A DNA stretch of 64,000 bases. It comes from Steromphala cineraria (taxonomy: Eukaryota > Mollusca > Gastropoda > Trochida > Trochidae). Shown here in pieces: positions 1 through 10,914 of this stretch (position 1 is its first letter; the number at the start of each line of letters is the position of its first letter). The stretch lies in assembly GCA_916613615.1 (NCBI GenBank), contig OU744725.1:68040754-68104753 (forward strand). Direction: 5' to 3'. Under the pieces are notes generated by a model. It did not search any database. It had not been told where the DNA came from and saw only the letters and a list, made by a program, of their open reading frames with translations. Both the position numbers and the translations under genes were made by a program.

Positions 1-3000
1 CATGGTCATAAGCATCATCATTGACACAGTAATAGAGGACAGAGTTATCTGTGCAGCGTGTCCTGGAGTTGGACCACCACCAGCTGACATGTGTCCTGGA
101 CCAGGCTCTGGAGATAGATCATAGTCATAAGCATCATCATTGATACAGTTATAGAGGACAGAGTTATCTGTGCAGCGTGTCCTGTAGTTGGACCACCACC
201 AGCTGACATGTGTCCTGGACCAGGCTCTGAGGATAGATCATAGTCATAAGCATCATTGACACAGTAATAGAGGACAGAGTTATCTGTGCAGCGTGTCCTG
301 GAGTTGGACCACCACCAGCTGACATGTGTCCTGGACCAGGCTCTGGAGATAGATCATGGTCATAAGCATCATCATTGATACAGTTATAGAGGACAGAGTT
401 ATCTGTGCAGCGTGTCCTGTAGTTGGACCACCACCAGCTGACATGTGTCCTGGACCAGGCTCTGGAGATAGATCATAGTCATAAGCATCATCATTGATAC
501 AGTAATAGAGGACAGAGTTATCTGTGCAGTGTGTCCTGTAGTTGGACCACCACCAGCTGACATGTGTCCTGGACCAGGCTCTGAGGATAGATCATAGTCA
601 TAAGCATCATTGACACAGTAATAGAGGACAGAGTTATCTGTGTAGCGTGTCCTGGAGTTGGACCACCACCAGCTGACATGTGTCCTGGACCAGGCTCTGG
701 AGATAGATCATAGTCATAAGCATCATTGACACAGTAATAGAGGACAGAGTTATCTGTGTAGCGTGTCCTGGAGTTGGACCACCACCAGCTGACATGTGTC
801 CTGGACCAGGCTCTGGAGATAGATCATAGTCATAAGCATCATTGACACAGTAATAGAGGACAGAGTTATCTGTGCAGTGTGTCCTGGAGTTGGACCACCA
901 CCAGCTGACATGTGTCCTGGACCAGGCTCTGGAGATAGATCATAGTCATAAGCATCATTGACACAGTAATAGAGGACAGAGTTATCTGTGTAGTGTGTCC
1001 TGGAGTTGGACCACCACCAGCTGACATGTGTCCTGGACCAGGCTCTGGAGATAGATCATAGTCATAAGCATCATCATTGACACAGTAATAGAGGACAGAG
1101 TTATCTGTGTAGTGTGTCCTGGAGTTGGACCACCACCAGCTGACATGTGTCCTGGACCAGGCTCTGAGGATAAATCATAGTCATAAGCATCATTGATACA
1201 GTAATAGAGGACAGAGTTATCTGTGCAGCGTGTCCTGTAGTTGGACCACCACCAGCTGACATGTGTCCTGGACCAGGCTCTGAGGATAGATCATAGTCAT
1301 AAGCATCATTGACACAGTAATAGAGGACAGAGTTATCTGTGCAGCGTGTCCTGGAGTTGGACCACCACCAGCTGACATGTGTCCTGGACCAGGCTCTGAG
1401 GATAGATCATAGTCATAAGCATCATTGACACAGTAATAGAGGACAGAGTTATCTGTGTAGCGTGTCCTGTAGTTGGACCACCACCAGCTGACATGTGTCC
1501 TGGACCAGGCTCTGAGGATAGATCATAGTCATAAGCATCATCATTGATACAGTAATAGAGGACAGAGTTATCTGTGCAGCGTGTCCTGGAGTTGGACCAC
1601 CACCAGCTGACATGTGTCCTGGACCAGGCTCTGAGGATAGATCATAGTCATAAGCATCATCATTGATACAGTAATAGAGGACAGAGTTATCTGTGCAGCG
1701 TGTCCTGGAGTTGGACCACCACCAGCTGACATGTGTCCTGGACCAGGCTCTGAGGATAGATCATAGTCATAAGCATCATTGACACAGTAATAGAGGACAG
1801 AGTTATCTGTGTAGTGTGTCCTGGAGTTGGACCACCACCAGCTGACATGTGTCCTGGACCAGGCTCTGGAGATAGATCATAGTCATAAGCATCATTGACA
1901 CAGTAATAGAGGACAGAGTTATCTGTGTAGCGTGTCCTGTAGTTGGACCACCACCAGCTGACATGTGTCCTGGACCAGGCTCTGAGGATAGATCATAGTC
2001 ATAAGCATCATCATTGACACAGTAATAGAGGACAGAGTTATCTGTGCAGCGTGTCCTGGAGTTGGACCACCACCAGCTGACATGTGTCCTGGACCAGGCT
2101 CTGGAGATAGATCATAGTCATAAGCATCATTGACACAGTAATAGAGGACAGAGTTATCTGTGTAGTGTGTCCTGGAGTTGTATTACCACCAGCTGACATG
2201 TGTCCTGGACCAGGCTCTGGAGATAGATCATAGTCATAAGCATCATTGACACAGTAATAGAGGACAGAGTTATCTGTGTAGCGTGTCCTGGAGTTGGACC
2301 ACCACCAGCTGACATGTGTCCTGGACCAGGCTCTGGAGATAGATCATAGTCATAAGCATCATTGACACAGTAATAGAGGACAGAGTTATCTGTGCAGCGT
2401 GTCCTGGAGTTGGACCACCACCAGCTGACATGTGTCCTGGACCAGGCTCTGGAGATAGATCATAGTCATAAGCATCATCATTGATACAGTAATAGAGGAC
2501 AGAGTTATCTGTGCAGTGTGTCCTGGAGTTGGACCACCACCAGCTGACAGGTGTCCTGGACCAGGCTCTGGAGATAGATCATAGTCATAAGCATCATCAT
2601 TGATACAGTAATAGAGGACAGAGTTATCTGTGCAGTGTGTCCTGTAGTTGGACCACCACCAGCTGACATGTGTCCTGGACCAGGCTCTGGAGATAGATCA
2701 TAGTCATAAGCATCATCATTGACACAGTAATAGAGGACAGAGTTATCTGTGCAGCGTGTCCTGGAGTTGGACCACCACCAGCTGACATGTGTCCTGGACC
2801 AGGCTCTGAGGATAGATCATGGTCATAAGCATCATTGATACAGTAATAGAGGACAGAGTTATCTGTGCAGTGTGTCCTGGAGTTGGACCACCACCAGCTG
2901 ACATGTGTCCTGGACCAGGCTCTGGAGATAGATCATAGTCATAAGCATCATTGACACAGTAATAGAGGACAGAGTTATCTGTGTAGCGTGTCCTGTAGTT

Positions 3001-3521
3001 GGACCACCACCAGCTGACATGTGTCCTGGACCAGGCTCTGAGGATAGATCATAGTCATAAGCATCATCATTGATACAGTAATAAAGGACAGAGTTATCTG
3101 TGCAGTGTGTCCTGGAGTTGGACCACCACCAGCTGACATGTGTCCTGGACCAGGCTCTGAGGATAAATCATAGTCATAAGCATCATTGACACAGTAATAG
3201 AGGACAGAGTTATCTGTGCAGCGTGTCCTGTAGTTGGACCACCACCAGCTGACATGTGTCCTGGACCAGGCTCTGGAGATAGATCATAGTCATAAGCATC
3301 ATTGATACAGTAATAGAGGACAGAGTTATCTGTGCAGCGTGTCCTGGAGTTGGACCACCACCAGCTGACATGTGTCCTGGACCAGGCTCTGGAGATAGAT
3401 CATAGTCATAAGCATCATCATTGACACAGTAATAGAGGACAGAGTTATCTGTGTAGCGTGTCCTGGAGTTGGACCACCACCAGCTGACATGTGTCCTGGA
3501 CCAGGCTCTGAGGATAGATCA
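1..3521. repeat. 116/119-bp minisatellite, about 30 copies
   Basis: About 30 head-to-tail copies of one unit. Two length classes, 119 and 116 bp, differ by one CAT triplet in the run GCATCATCATTG versus GCATCATTG. Copies also vary at a few fixed sites: GACAC/GATAC, GTAATAG/GTTATAG, GCAGCGTG/GTAGTGTG, CCTGGAG/CCTGTAG and GGAGATA/GAGGATA. The same variants recur in new combinations, which suggests conversion or unequal exchange. The array starts before the window and decays at about 3521-3570. Unit lengths are not multiples of three, so it is not a coding repeat. It lies downstream of the last WDCP exon seen and is probably intronic or 3' flanking. Confidence 0.97.
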
Positions 3522-4002
3522 CAGTTGTCGGTGTATAACAGTTATCGATATTCAGGGACAGAGTTATGGAAAATAGATGAGATGCATGAAATTAAGCTTC
3601 AAGGATGGTCATCTATGATAAAACTAGTCAAGACCCACCCTACAACCCTGAAATAAGCTCATCAGCTGAAAATTCCCATCCCTGAATACTTCCCTTTTTC
3701 AATATTATTTAGGGGGAAGACGTAGACAACTGAGAATATAGCTGAGTTGGTGTCTGCTCATCACCTTGCATCTGGATAATCCAGAAAATTTAATTAATAA
3801 TTTATCATGTACCGGTATGTCTCTGCATATGCGACACTAAGATAAACACCATAAAATTAGTCAAAATATTCCTTTGTTTTATCGTTGTTTTTTTTAATTA
3901 TTTTAAGACAAAACAAGACCTAACAAACCATTGTTCACCTTAATAAACCAATCAATTGCTGACATTGCACTTAATGAACACAACCGTGCATATTCAGTTC
4001 AC
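3522..4002. other. Sequence between minisatellite and WDCP exon 7; tRNA-like relic
   Basis: No exon could be recognised here on either strand. A decayed tail of the minisatellite runs to about 3570. Around 3735-3790 the stretch TAGCTGAGTTGGTGTCTGCTC resembles the D-arm/A-box part of the tRNA-like sequence at 22885-22947 (TAGCTCATTAGGTAGAGTGTCTGCTC), but no B box is visible. It is probably the relic of a tRNA-derived SINE. Confidence 0.4.
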
Positions 4003-4118
4003 CTGTGGATTTCTCTCCAGATTCAGCAGGCTGTCCTTGATGGAGGTCTCCTTGTCTTTGATTGCACCGATTATCTCCCCTTTGTTAGATCTCTCATCTT
4101 TGTTTGAGCTCACCATAT
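4003..4118 (-). CDS. WDCP: WDCP exon 'G', charged helix-forming segment
   Basis: This 116-bp exon has the acceptor TATTTTCCCAG and the donor GTGAACTGAA. It enters after one base, which matches exon F, and ends on a whole codon. The peptide begins MVSSNKDERSNKGEIIGAIK and ends LLNLERNPQ. It is strongly charged, with heptad-like I/L spacing (GEIIGAIKDKETSIKDSLLN), consistent with a helix or short coiled coil. I see no clear counterpart in vertebrate WDCP for this part, so the exon rests on phase, splice sites and coding character. The next exon downstream was not found and probably lies beyond the minisatellite. Confidence 0.78.
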
Positions 4119-4422
4119 CTGGGAAAATATTGGAGATGATTAGTTTATTTTGAACATAGTTCATTATTATTGCTTAAATCATTGATGTTGTCTATAGAAA
4201 ACTGTACTTGGCTTTTAAAATACTTTTTTTCAATAGCGGTTATCAGACAAATATCTTTTACTCTGCTAATATCAATCAAAATACTTTACCAGTGTGCTAA
4301 ATACCATACGGATGAAAACAGCAACAACAGTTCTTGATTGTAAATATCCCGAGTACCTATTTGTTTTATGGACAATGATAGAGATCAGTATAAATGTTTT
4401 TATGATAAATCTGACTAACTAC

Positions 4423-4535
4423 CTGGTACAAGGAACATGTCCTGTTGTTTACACAGTGACTCCAGAGGCAGTTCCGCAGCACACACCAGCGAGTTGTTGG
4501 ATAGCGGCAGGATGGACGTGATACTGCCATCCAGT
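4423..4535 (-). CDS. WDCP: WDCP exon 'F'
   Basis: This 113-bp exon has the acceptor TTGCATATTTCAG and the donor GTAGTTAGTCAG. The correct frame begins LDGSITSILPLSNNSLVCAA and continues ELPLESLCKQQDMFLV. The (C/V)-A-(A/T)-ELPL-(D/E)-x-(L/I)-C block is a WDCP hallmark. It ends with the first base of an Asp codon. Two other frames are open across the exon but break the splice phase. Its acceptor and 5' part have been duplicated several times in the intron just upstream, at 4536-4935. Confidence 0.87.
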
Positions 4536-4935
4536 CTGAAATATGCAACAAGCACCTCCATACATATACTCAAGAAAATAAGGAACAGCAAGTTGTTTGG
4601 TACAGGTGGGAGACACTGATGTCCAGTCTGAAATAGGCAATAGAAACTACATTTATATACTCAACAACTCAATAACTTAGGAACCGCCCAATTTGCCAAA
4701 TATCAGTTAATAGCCTCCAGTTTGAAATAGACTCAAACATTTCCATGTACACTCAACAACATAAGTTAAGAACTCGCGAGTTGTTGGAAAATGGCAGCAG
4801 AGACGTGATACTGCTGTCTAGTTTGAAATAGGTTACAAACACCTTCATACATAAACTCAATAAGAGAACCCCATTTTTCAATATCAAGATGTTTGATAAG
4901 GGCTAGATAGATATGATATGGCTGTCCAGTCTGAA
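4536..4935 (-). repeat. Four degenerate tandem copies of the exon F acceptor region
   Basis: Upstream of exon F the acceptor-like motif TATTTCAGACTGGA (minus strand) recurs at a pitch of about 92, 94, 101 and 108 bp, with plus-strand CCAGTCT/CCAGTTT at 4623, 4717, 4818 and 4926. Each copy includes intron sequence of the form TTATTGAGTxTATGTATGxAGGTGxTTGT before it and a decayed start of the exon after it. The copy at 4786-4821 keeps much of the exon coding (LDSSITSLLPFSNNS-like). The others have stops. These look like pseudo-exons from local tandem duplication. Confidence 0.75.
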
Positions 4936-4945
4936 ATAGCCAAAA

Positions 4946-6140
4946 ATGAATAACCCTTATTAGATAATTGAACACATTGGATGAACACAACCATCCTTCA
5001 AAACATGCAATATGAAGAAATGCTTGTGCAACAAATTTTGCCTCTGTTTTTGTGAGCATAATATAGGTTTGAAAGAAAAGTTCCACACATCCTGAAAATT
5101 TCAAAATCAAATAAAAACGCATCGTAAATTCAAGAAAATGCTTGAAAATAAGCTACATAATCTTTGTAATAAATCAAAACATTGAAATATGCACCTTCTC
5201 TTACATATAAAATGCCATATGTAGAGAACCAATCAATTTCCCTACCCTTGAAGCGAGTTAAAATCAACATGCTTCTCTTTATACAGCATCTTGTACAAAC
5301 AGCTAGATAAAACATCCTCTTACAGATTGCAGAAAGGTTCAGTTTTATAAAAACTACCCGGATGAATGCAGTATAAAAATGGTTGAAAAGTTTCAATAGA
5401 ATATTTTCTTTTCACACTTTGTATTGACATCTCTGCACCAAGAAGTTAATAAAAGTGTTTCTATACACATATCATAAAATGAATAGCTCACTAATGATAT
5501 AAGCAATCACAACAATCTAACTATCTTTATCTCACATTGATATGAATGTTTTATTTTAAATTTATAGGCAGAGAAATCTTTAGGATGAATAACCCTTATT
5601 TAGATAACTGATCACATTGGATGAACACAACCATCCTCAAAACATGCAATATGAAGAAGTGCTTGTGCAATAAATTTTGCCTACCAGAGTTTATTTTTAG
5701 TATAAATAGGTTTGAAAGTAAAGTTCCACACATTCTGCAAAATTTCAAAATCAAATAAAAAACTCTTTGTAATTTCAAGAAAATGTTTGAAACTTAGCTT
5801 GAAATATTCACCTTCTCTTACATAATGCTATATGTAAAACAGAAATAAATGTTCCTACCCTTGGACTGTTTACTGAGTCAACATCAACAAGCTTCTCTTT
5901 ATAAGAATCCTGTACAAACAGCTACCGGTAGATAAAACATCCTCTTACAGATAGTACAAAGATTCAGTTTTATAAAACATACCTGGATGAATGCAGTATA
6001 AAAATGGTCGAAAAGTCTCAATAGATATAAAAGTTAATAAAAGTGTTTCTATACACATATAAAAAAATGAATATCTCATTAATGATACAATCACAATACA
6101 TCTACACATCTTTTTCTCACATCGACATGAATGTTTCAGA
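4946..6140. repeat. Two-copy 639-bp tandem duplication in WDCP intron 5
   Basis: Copy 1 starts at 4946 and copy 2 at 5585, both with ATGAATAACCCTTATT. Long blocks align in order: AACACAACCATCCT, AACATGCAATATGAAGAA, AGTTCCACACAT, CAGTTTTATAAAA, GGATGAATGCAGTATAAAAA and AAGTTAATAAAAGTGTTTCT. The copies are diverged by small indels and substitutions, so the duplication is not recent. No coding capacity was recognised. Confidence 0.85.
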
Positions 6141-6256
6141 CATAAAAAGTCTGAATGTGATGCTTTATTCACTCAACCAAACATTTCATTTTCAGACCCA
6201 TTCCGATAAAAATTAAACAAAATTATTAAAATCTAAATATTTTAGATATTTAAATA

Positions 6257-6406
6257 CCTACCTAACTTAGTATATGCCACTCACCTTTCTCACGAGAGAC
6301 AGAGGTTTACCGCGAAATTCATCGTGCTTACCGGATGGGCTGCCCCCAGCCCACTGCGCATGAGCGGGAAACCGGAATCCTGGGTAAAATTCGTGTCATA
6401 CTTTCT
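6257..6406. repeat. DIRS inverted terminal repeat, 3' copy
   Basis: This 150-bp repeat is the reverse complement of 11975-12124 with a single mismatch (CCTACC versus CCTTCC near the outer end). It starts CCTACCTAACTTAGTATATG and ends at GTGTCATACTTTCT. The near identity of the two ITRs contrasts with the decayed coding region. This fits ITRs being regenerated from one another at replication, but it could also reflect later conversion. The outer 32 bp at 6225-6256 (AT-rich) belong to the end as well, since they are complemented in the ICR. Confidence 0.92.
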
Positions 6407-6470
6407 GGAACGAAGTCTTGTAGGAGACATCCAGCGAAGTCCGAAGGGGAGGCTGGGCGGGAGTAATTCC

Positions 6471-6553
6471 TACTAAGTTAGGTAGGTATTTAAATATCTA
6501 AAATATTTAGATTTTAATAAATTTTTAACCTACCTAACTTAGTATATGCCACT
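6471..6553. repeat. DIRS internal complementary region (ICR)
   Basis: The left 48 bp (6471-6518) are the exact reverse complement of the element's left end at 6225-6273. The right part (6518-6553) is the reverse complement of its right end at about 12101-12135, apart from the CCTACC/CCTTCC site. The two element ends are therefore joined in complement here, just past the recombinase gene, as in Dictyostelium DIRS1, where the ICR templates circle closure. Confidence 0.85.
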
Positions 6554-6758
6554 GATCCGACAGTAGGGAGGAGGGAGGACGAGTCATCAAGGCAGAAAGC
6601 ATCCATCAAACATCCTCCCGGAGAGGGAACGATCGAAGCAAACTGCACAGAGAAGCGTACAGAGAAGCAAACGGTGAACCCCAAGAAGTCGCCAACAACG
6701 CAACAACTCACCAAGTGCAACGTGAGAAGTAACGAAGTAGACAAGCGTTCAGCTTACC

Positions 6759-7985
6759 CTAAAGAGACGTTGGGACGGCTAGCTGATGGGCTACCACCAA
6801 CGGTCCAAAGGTCTGCAGTCCTTGCACGTCTTCCACGGCGAGGACCCGGAGGTAGTGAGACGCAAAGACCGTCGTAGAACGCCAGAAACATCCTTCCATG
6901 ATGGCTGGGACTGAGCAAGTGCGAAGTAAGGCCATGGTGGAAGCAAGTGCCCGGATCTCGAGCGGGTTGCTGGTGACGGGGTGAGGCAAGCCGGCTGCAT
7001 CATATGCTGCTAGAATGACGGTCCGGAGCCACAGCGAGAGGGTGTTTCTGGTGACTTCTCCCTTGGCAGACGGTGAAAAGGGGATGAAGAGCCTTTTCCT
7101 GGTGCCTCTCTTGGGCGCAGAGCGGTCAATGTAGTCCCGAAGGGCACAAACAGGGCACAAGGAGATTTCCTCCACATCTGAAGACGACACGATCTTGGAG
7201 AGGGGAGGGATGGTGACGGTCCTGCCAGGTTGTCAAGGAAGCTGGTTCTTGGCAACGAAGTTCCACAAGAGGCCGAGGTGGACTGACCCCTTCCTGGACT
7301 GCTCAAACCGCACTCTGGTGACGTCCAGTGCGTGAAGCTCACTTACTCTGGCAGCCGTAACAAACGACAGGAGAAAGGCCGTCTTCCTGAGATCTTGGAA
7401 AGAGGCCTCTGACAACGGTTCGAAGGGAGCTCCTCGAAGATACCTGAGGACGACGTAGAGGTCCCAAACCGACAGGTACGTAGATAAGGTCCCACCCTCC
7501 AAGTGACGTTTGCGACGAAGGAGAAAGTTGGCCACAAACTGGGTGTCCACCGACAAAGGATCCCGGCCTGGGTCTCTGCAGAAGTTCTCGAAGGACAGCC
7601 ATTAATCATCGTATAACGACCTCGTGGATAGCCTGTGGGCTCTGGGGATGGCACTGGCTACCCGTCCTGAGTAGCCCTTGGCACAGAGGGATCTCTGCAT
7701 ATGGTCCATACGTGCAGAGCGTACCTCTCGGGTTTTGGCTGAAGCTGACGACTGTGAGGATGAAGGAGTAGGTTCGGCCACTGTGGAAGAGGGACCGGAT
7801 CTTCCTCGACGAGAAGAAGAAGATCGGGGAACCAGCCTCTCGCCGGCCAGTAGGGCCCGACCAAAGTCAGTCTGAGGAGGAGGGTGTCCTTGAACCTGGC
7901 GACGACTTAGGTCAGGAGAATCGCAGGTGGAAAGGCGTACGCGTCCAGATTCTCCCACGACAAGGACATGGCGTCGACGGCCCAA
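6759..7985 (-). pseudogene. DIRS tyrosine recombinase, two in-frame stops
   Basis: One minus-strand frame of about 409 codons is interrupted by TAA at about 7602 (after RSLYDD) and TGA at about 7233 (after AKNQLP). Tyrosine recombinase marks are present: TAARVSELHALDV carries the first catalytic Arg, CPVCALRDYI is the usual DIRS block, NPLEIRALAS is the second Arg region, and WRSTTVFASHYLR supplies the W and nucleophile Tyr. The position expected to be His in the HxxR motif reads Leu here. In DIRS elements this enzyme integrates the circular DNA. It overlaps the RT/RNase H frame by about 79 bp in another frame, as is common in the family. Confidence 0.85.
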
Positions 7986-8736
7986 GCTGCTGGATCAGGG
8001 AGAGGCGAGACGTACACTGGGAGCTGATGGTTCTGCTTCGTGGCGGACAGGTGGAGAGGACGGTGGACCTGAGCGGCAATGAGTGCGAAAGCCTCCGGGT
8101 TCAGCATCCACCCTGTTGGTGACAGCTTGTCTGGTCTGGACAGGGCGTCCACGAGGACATTCCTGCAGCCTGGAATGTGCTGAGCTCTGATGAATATCTG
8201 ATTCTCGTCCAGAAGATGGAAGAGCTCGAGGGCCTGGTCTAGGAGCTGAGGAGAGCCTGTCGTTCCTTGGTTCCTGATTGTCCAAACGACCGTGGAGTTG
8301 GCTGAGGCCAGGAGAAGGCGACTGCCTCGAAGAACCGGAAGCCAGTGCGTCACTGCTAGGATTACTGCCTGCATCTCCAAGTTGTTTGAGTGCCAGGTGG
8401 TCTGAGGATGTGCCCAGATGCCTGACGCGGTCTGATCCCCGAGATGAGCTCCCCAGCCCTGGAGCAAAGCATCCACGAACAGTTCCTGAATGTGTTGAAA
8501 CTCTAGCAAAGAGACGCCTTCGCAGACGTTCGATGGCTGTGTCCACCAACGGAGGTACTGGCTGAGGTGCGCTGGCAGGAGGATCCTTACTGACGTGTCG
8601 TCCGACCGGATGTAAGGGCTCAGAAACACCTGGAGAGGGCGGATCAAGAGACGTCCTCTGAGCGTGAGAGCCTGGGCGGACGTGAGGAGTCCCAGAAGAG
8701 CTTGCCAATCTCTATCGCTTGGGAATGTCTAGGCGT
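7907..8736 (-). pseudogene. DIRS reverse transcriptase C-end and RNase H
   Basis: In frame from a TAG at about 8736 the peptide reads TFPSDRDWQALLGLLTSAQ, then RGRLLIRPLQVFL, the RT-to-RNase H linker typical of DIRS elements. RNase H blocks follow: LFVDALLQGWGAHLGDQ (first Asp), NLEMQAVILAV (Glu), LLASANSTVVWTIRNQGTTG and HIPGCRNVLVDALSR (last Asp). The block usually reading TDN has Ala in place of the Asp. The C end has YVSPLPDPAAWAVDAMSLSW. The RT palm is absent: the frame ends at 8736, exactly where the minisatellite-rich segment begins. An apparent start at 8647 is a TTG inside the linker and not a real start. Confidence 0.85.
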
Positions 8737-8984
8737 AACTCAGAGTAACTCAGAGTACTGGCATTGGTGTTGTCAGAAGGTCATGGTCAGGACGAAGGAG
8801 GTGGCGCTGCCGCTAGGCACAGCGTAGCTCGGAGTCCGGTCAGAGTAGGCGGTAGTCCTGCGAAGGCCCTGGCAAAGGTCCAAGTGTTTGCGCCAGCGGC
8901 TGTGATGGCGCCGGCGCTGGTCTAAGCGAATATCAAAGACAGCGCTGCTCCTAGCGCTGGTCCTGGCGCTGGTCCTGGCGCTGG

Positions 8985-9985
8985 TGCTGGTGCAGACGTA
9001 GCTCCAAGATAAGACAGGATAGGACAGGAAACGCTGTACGATGGCCCTGGTCCAATGGTTGGCGTCGGCGCGTGGCGCCGGCGCTGGTCCAGGTGAAGCT
9101 CAAAGAAGATACAGGGTAGGACAGGATACTGGCGCTGGCCCAATGGTTGGCGCCGGCGCTGGTCAAGGTGAAGCTCAAAGATAAGACAGGGTAGGACAAG
9201 ATACTACCGCTGGTCCAATGGTTGGCGCGGGCGCCGGAAGTGGCGCCGGCGCTGGTCAAAGTGAAGCTCCAAGATAAGACAGTATTGGACAGGATACTGC
9301 TGCTGGTCCAATGGTTGGCGCTGACGCCGGAAGTGACGCCGGCGCTGGTCAAAGTGAAGCTCAAAGAATAAGGCCGGATTGGACAGGATACTGCCGCTGG
9401 TCCAATGGTTGGCGCCGGCGACGGAAGTGACGCCGGCGCTGGTCAAAGTGAAGCTCAAAGAATGAGGCCGGATTGGACAGGATACTGCCGCTGGTCCAAT
9501 GGTTGGCGCCGGCGACGGAAGTGACGCCGGCGCTGGTCAAAGTGAAGCTCAAAGAATAAGGCCGGATTGGACAGGATACTGCTGCTGGTCCAATGGTTGG
9601 CGCCGGCGCCGGAAGTGGCGCTGGCGCTGGTCAAAGTGAAGCTCAAAGATAAGGCCGGAATGGACAGATACTACCGCTGGTCCAATGGTTGGCGCTGGCG
9701 CCGGAAGTGGCGCCGGCGCTAGTCAAAGTGAAGCTCAAGCATAAGACAGGATTGGACAGGATACTGCCGCTGGTCCAATGGTTGGCGGCGGCGCCGGAAG
9801 TGGCGCCGGCGCTGGTCAAAGTGAAGCTCAAAGCTATGACAGGACAGGACAGGATACTGGTGCTGGTCCAATGGTTGGCGCCGGCGCCGGAAGTGGCGTC
9901 GGCGCTGGTCAAAATGAAGCTCAAAGATATGCCAGGGTAGGCCAGGATAGGACAGGATACTGGCGGCGGCGCTGGTGAAGCGCCG
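8985..9985. repeat. 94-bp GC-rich minisatellite inside the DIRS element
   Basis: About ten tandem copies. The motif TGGTCCAATGGTTGGCG recurs at 94-bp spacing (for example 9401, 9495, 9589), alternating with GGCGCCGGCGCTGGTCAAAG and AAGGCCGGATTGGACAGGAT. The GGCGCCGGCGCC-type core is palindromic. As 94 is not a multiple of three, the runs of open frame on the minus strand change frame from unit to unit and are not a protein. The array sits where RT should be. Confidence 0.93.
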
Positions 9986-10035
9986 GCGCTAGGCTAGGTG
10001 TAGTCCCAGGACAACTAGAGAGCCGGTACTGGTCC

Positions 10036-10500
10036 TAGCGCTGCTCCTGACGCTGCTGCTGACGATGAGACGGACGTAGCTCAGAGTGCTGGCCCAGGCG
10101 CTGGACCCTCTGCTCCTAGTGCTGGTCCTGGCGCTGCTCCTAGTGCTGGTCCTGGCGCTGCTCCTAGTGCTGGTCCTGGCGCTGCTCCTAGCGCTGGTCC
10201 TGGCGCTGGTCCTGGCGCTGGTGCTGGTGCAGGTTCAGACGTAGCTCAGAGTACAGAGTACTCAGAGTGCAGGAGCTGCTCAGACGTAGCTCAGAGTACA
10301 GAGGACAGGGCGCTGGTCCAGGTGCTTGTCCAGACGAAGCGCTGCTCCTGGCGTTAGTCCCGATGCAGGTCCTGGTCCAGACGTAGCTCAGAGTACAGAG
10401 TACTCAGAGTGAAGGAGCTGGTCAGACGTAGCTCAGAGTGCAGAGAACTCAGAGTGCTGGTACTAGTTCTGCCACTGGTCAGGGCGCTGGTCCAGGCTGT
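10036..10500. repeat. Short-period GC-rich repeats inside the DIRS element
   Basis: At 10090-10240 GCTGGTCCTGGCGCTGCTCC-type motifs recur every 18-24 bp. From 10235 on, GACGTAGCTCAGAGTACAGAG-type motifs recur with CTCAGAGT spacing. The same CTCAGAGTA motif is at 8735-8760, directly at the break in the RT frame, so the low-complexity block spans the whole gap from 8737 to about 10500. Confidence 0.85.
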
Positions 10501-10671
10501 AGCCCTGGAGGAGCAACCTGAGGAAACCCACAAGACAGGAAGGAACACCTGGCAGGAAGGGTCCGAGGGGCAACTGGATCCGGAGGGGTCCTTGCCGACT
10601 AGGACAGAACAAGCCACACAAAAAACTAGCAGAGAACTGTAAGAAAGAAGAGCATGCCAGGGTGTGGGCAA
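10354..10671 (-). pseudogene. Possible DIRS gag-like remnant, copy 2
   Basis: The open frame contains VGKDPSGSSCPSDPSCQVFL followed by low-complexity sequence. The start region matches, with divergence, the segment at about 11030-11150 (shared GAGCATGCCA, GTGTGGGCAAA/ATGGGCAAA and TTGGCCGACTAG/TTGCCGACTAG). This suggests an internal duplication of the 5' gag region. After about 40 residues the frame runs into the minisatellite. It is weakly supported as a protein. Confidence 0.35.
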
Positions 10672-10914
10672 AGCAAGCTTTTTATTTTTATTTTAATAAA
10701 AAGGTTATAAAATAAATACCCAAATTTATAAATTATGGGGAAATAAATTATGGAAGAAGGAAAAAGCTTGCCAATGATAAGAATAAAATATAATATAAAT
10801 TTTAAAAGAATTAAAAAATTTATTATATATTATATATTTTGTTAAGAAAAGAAGAATTAATATATTTATAATTAGTAATTAAAAATATATATAATAGAAT
10901 GTAATAGTAATATG
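10672..10914. other. AT-rich filler inside the DIRS element
   Basis: Very AT-rich sequence (TTATTTTTATTTTAATAAA, TATTATATATTATATATTTTG). No frame or repeat unit was recognised. A similar AT-rich block lies at 11245-11510. Confidence 0.5.

Noticed and set aside
1..3521. Reverse strand of the minisatellite spells SVLYYCVNDDAYDY, like an immunoglobulin V-D-J end
   Set aside because: The units are 116 or 119 bp, so the frame is lost in the next copy and hits stops. No signal sequence, V-domain framework or recombination signals are present.
1..3521. CRISPR-like array
   Set aside because: The whole unit is repeated, with no unique spacers, and the context is eukaryotic.
3956..4153. Plus-strand 65-codon open frame
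   Set aside because: It is the antisense shadow of WDCP exon G, which has splice sites and matching phase on the minus strand.
9204..9924. Repeated minus-strand frames reading SFTLTSAGATSGAGANHWTS
   Set aside because: They are produced by the 94-bp minisatellite, whose period is not a multiple of three, so each frame covers only one to three units.
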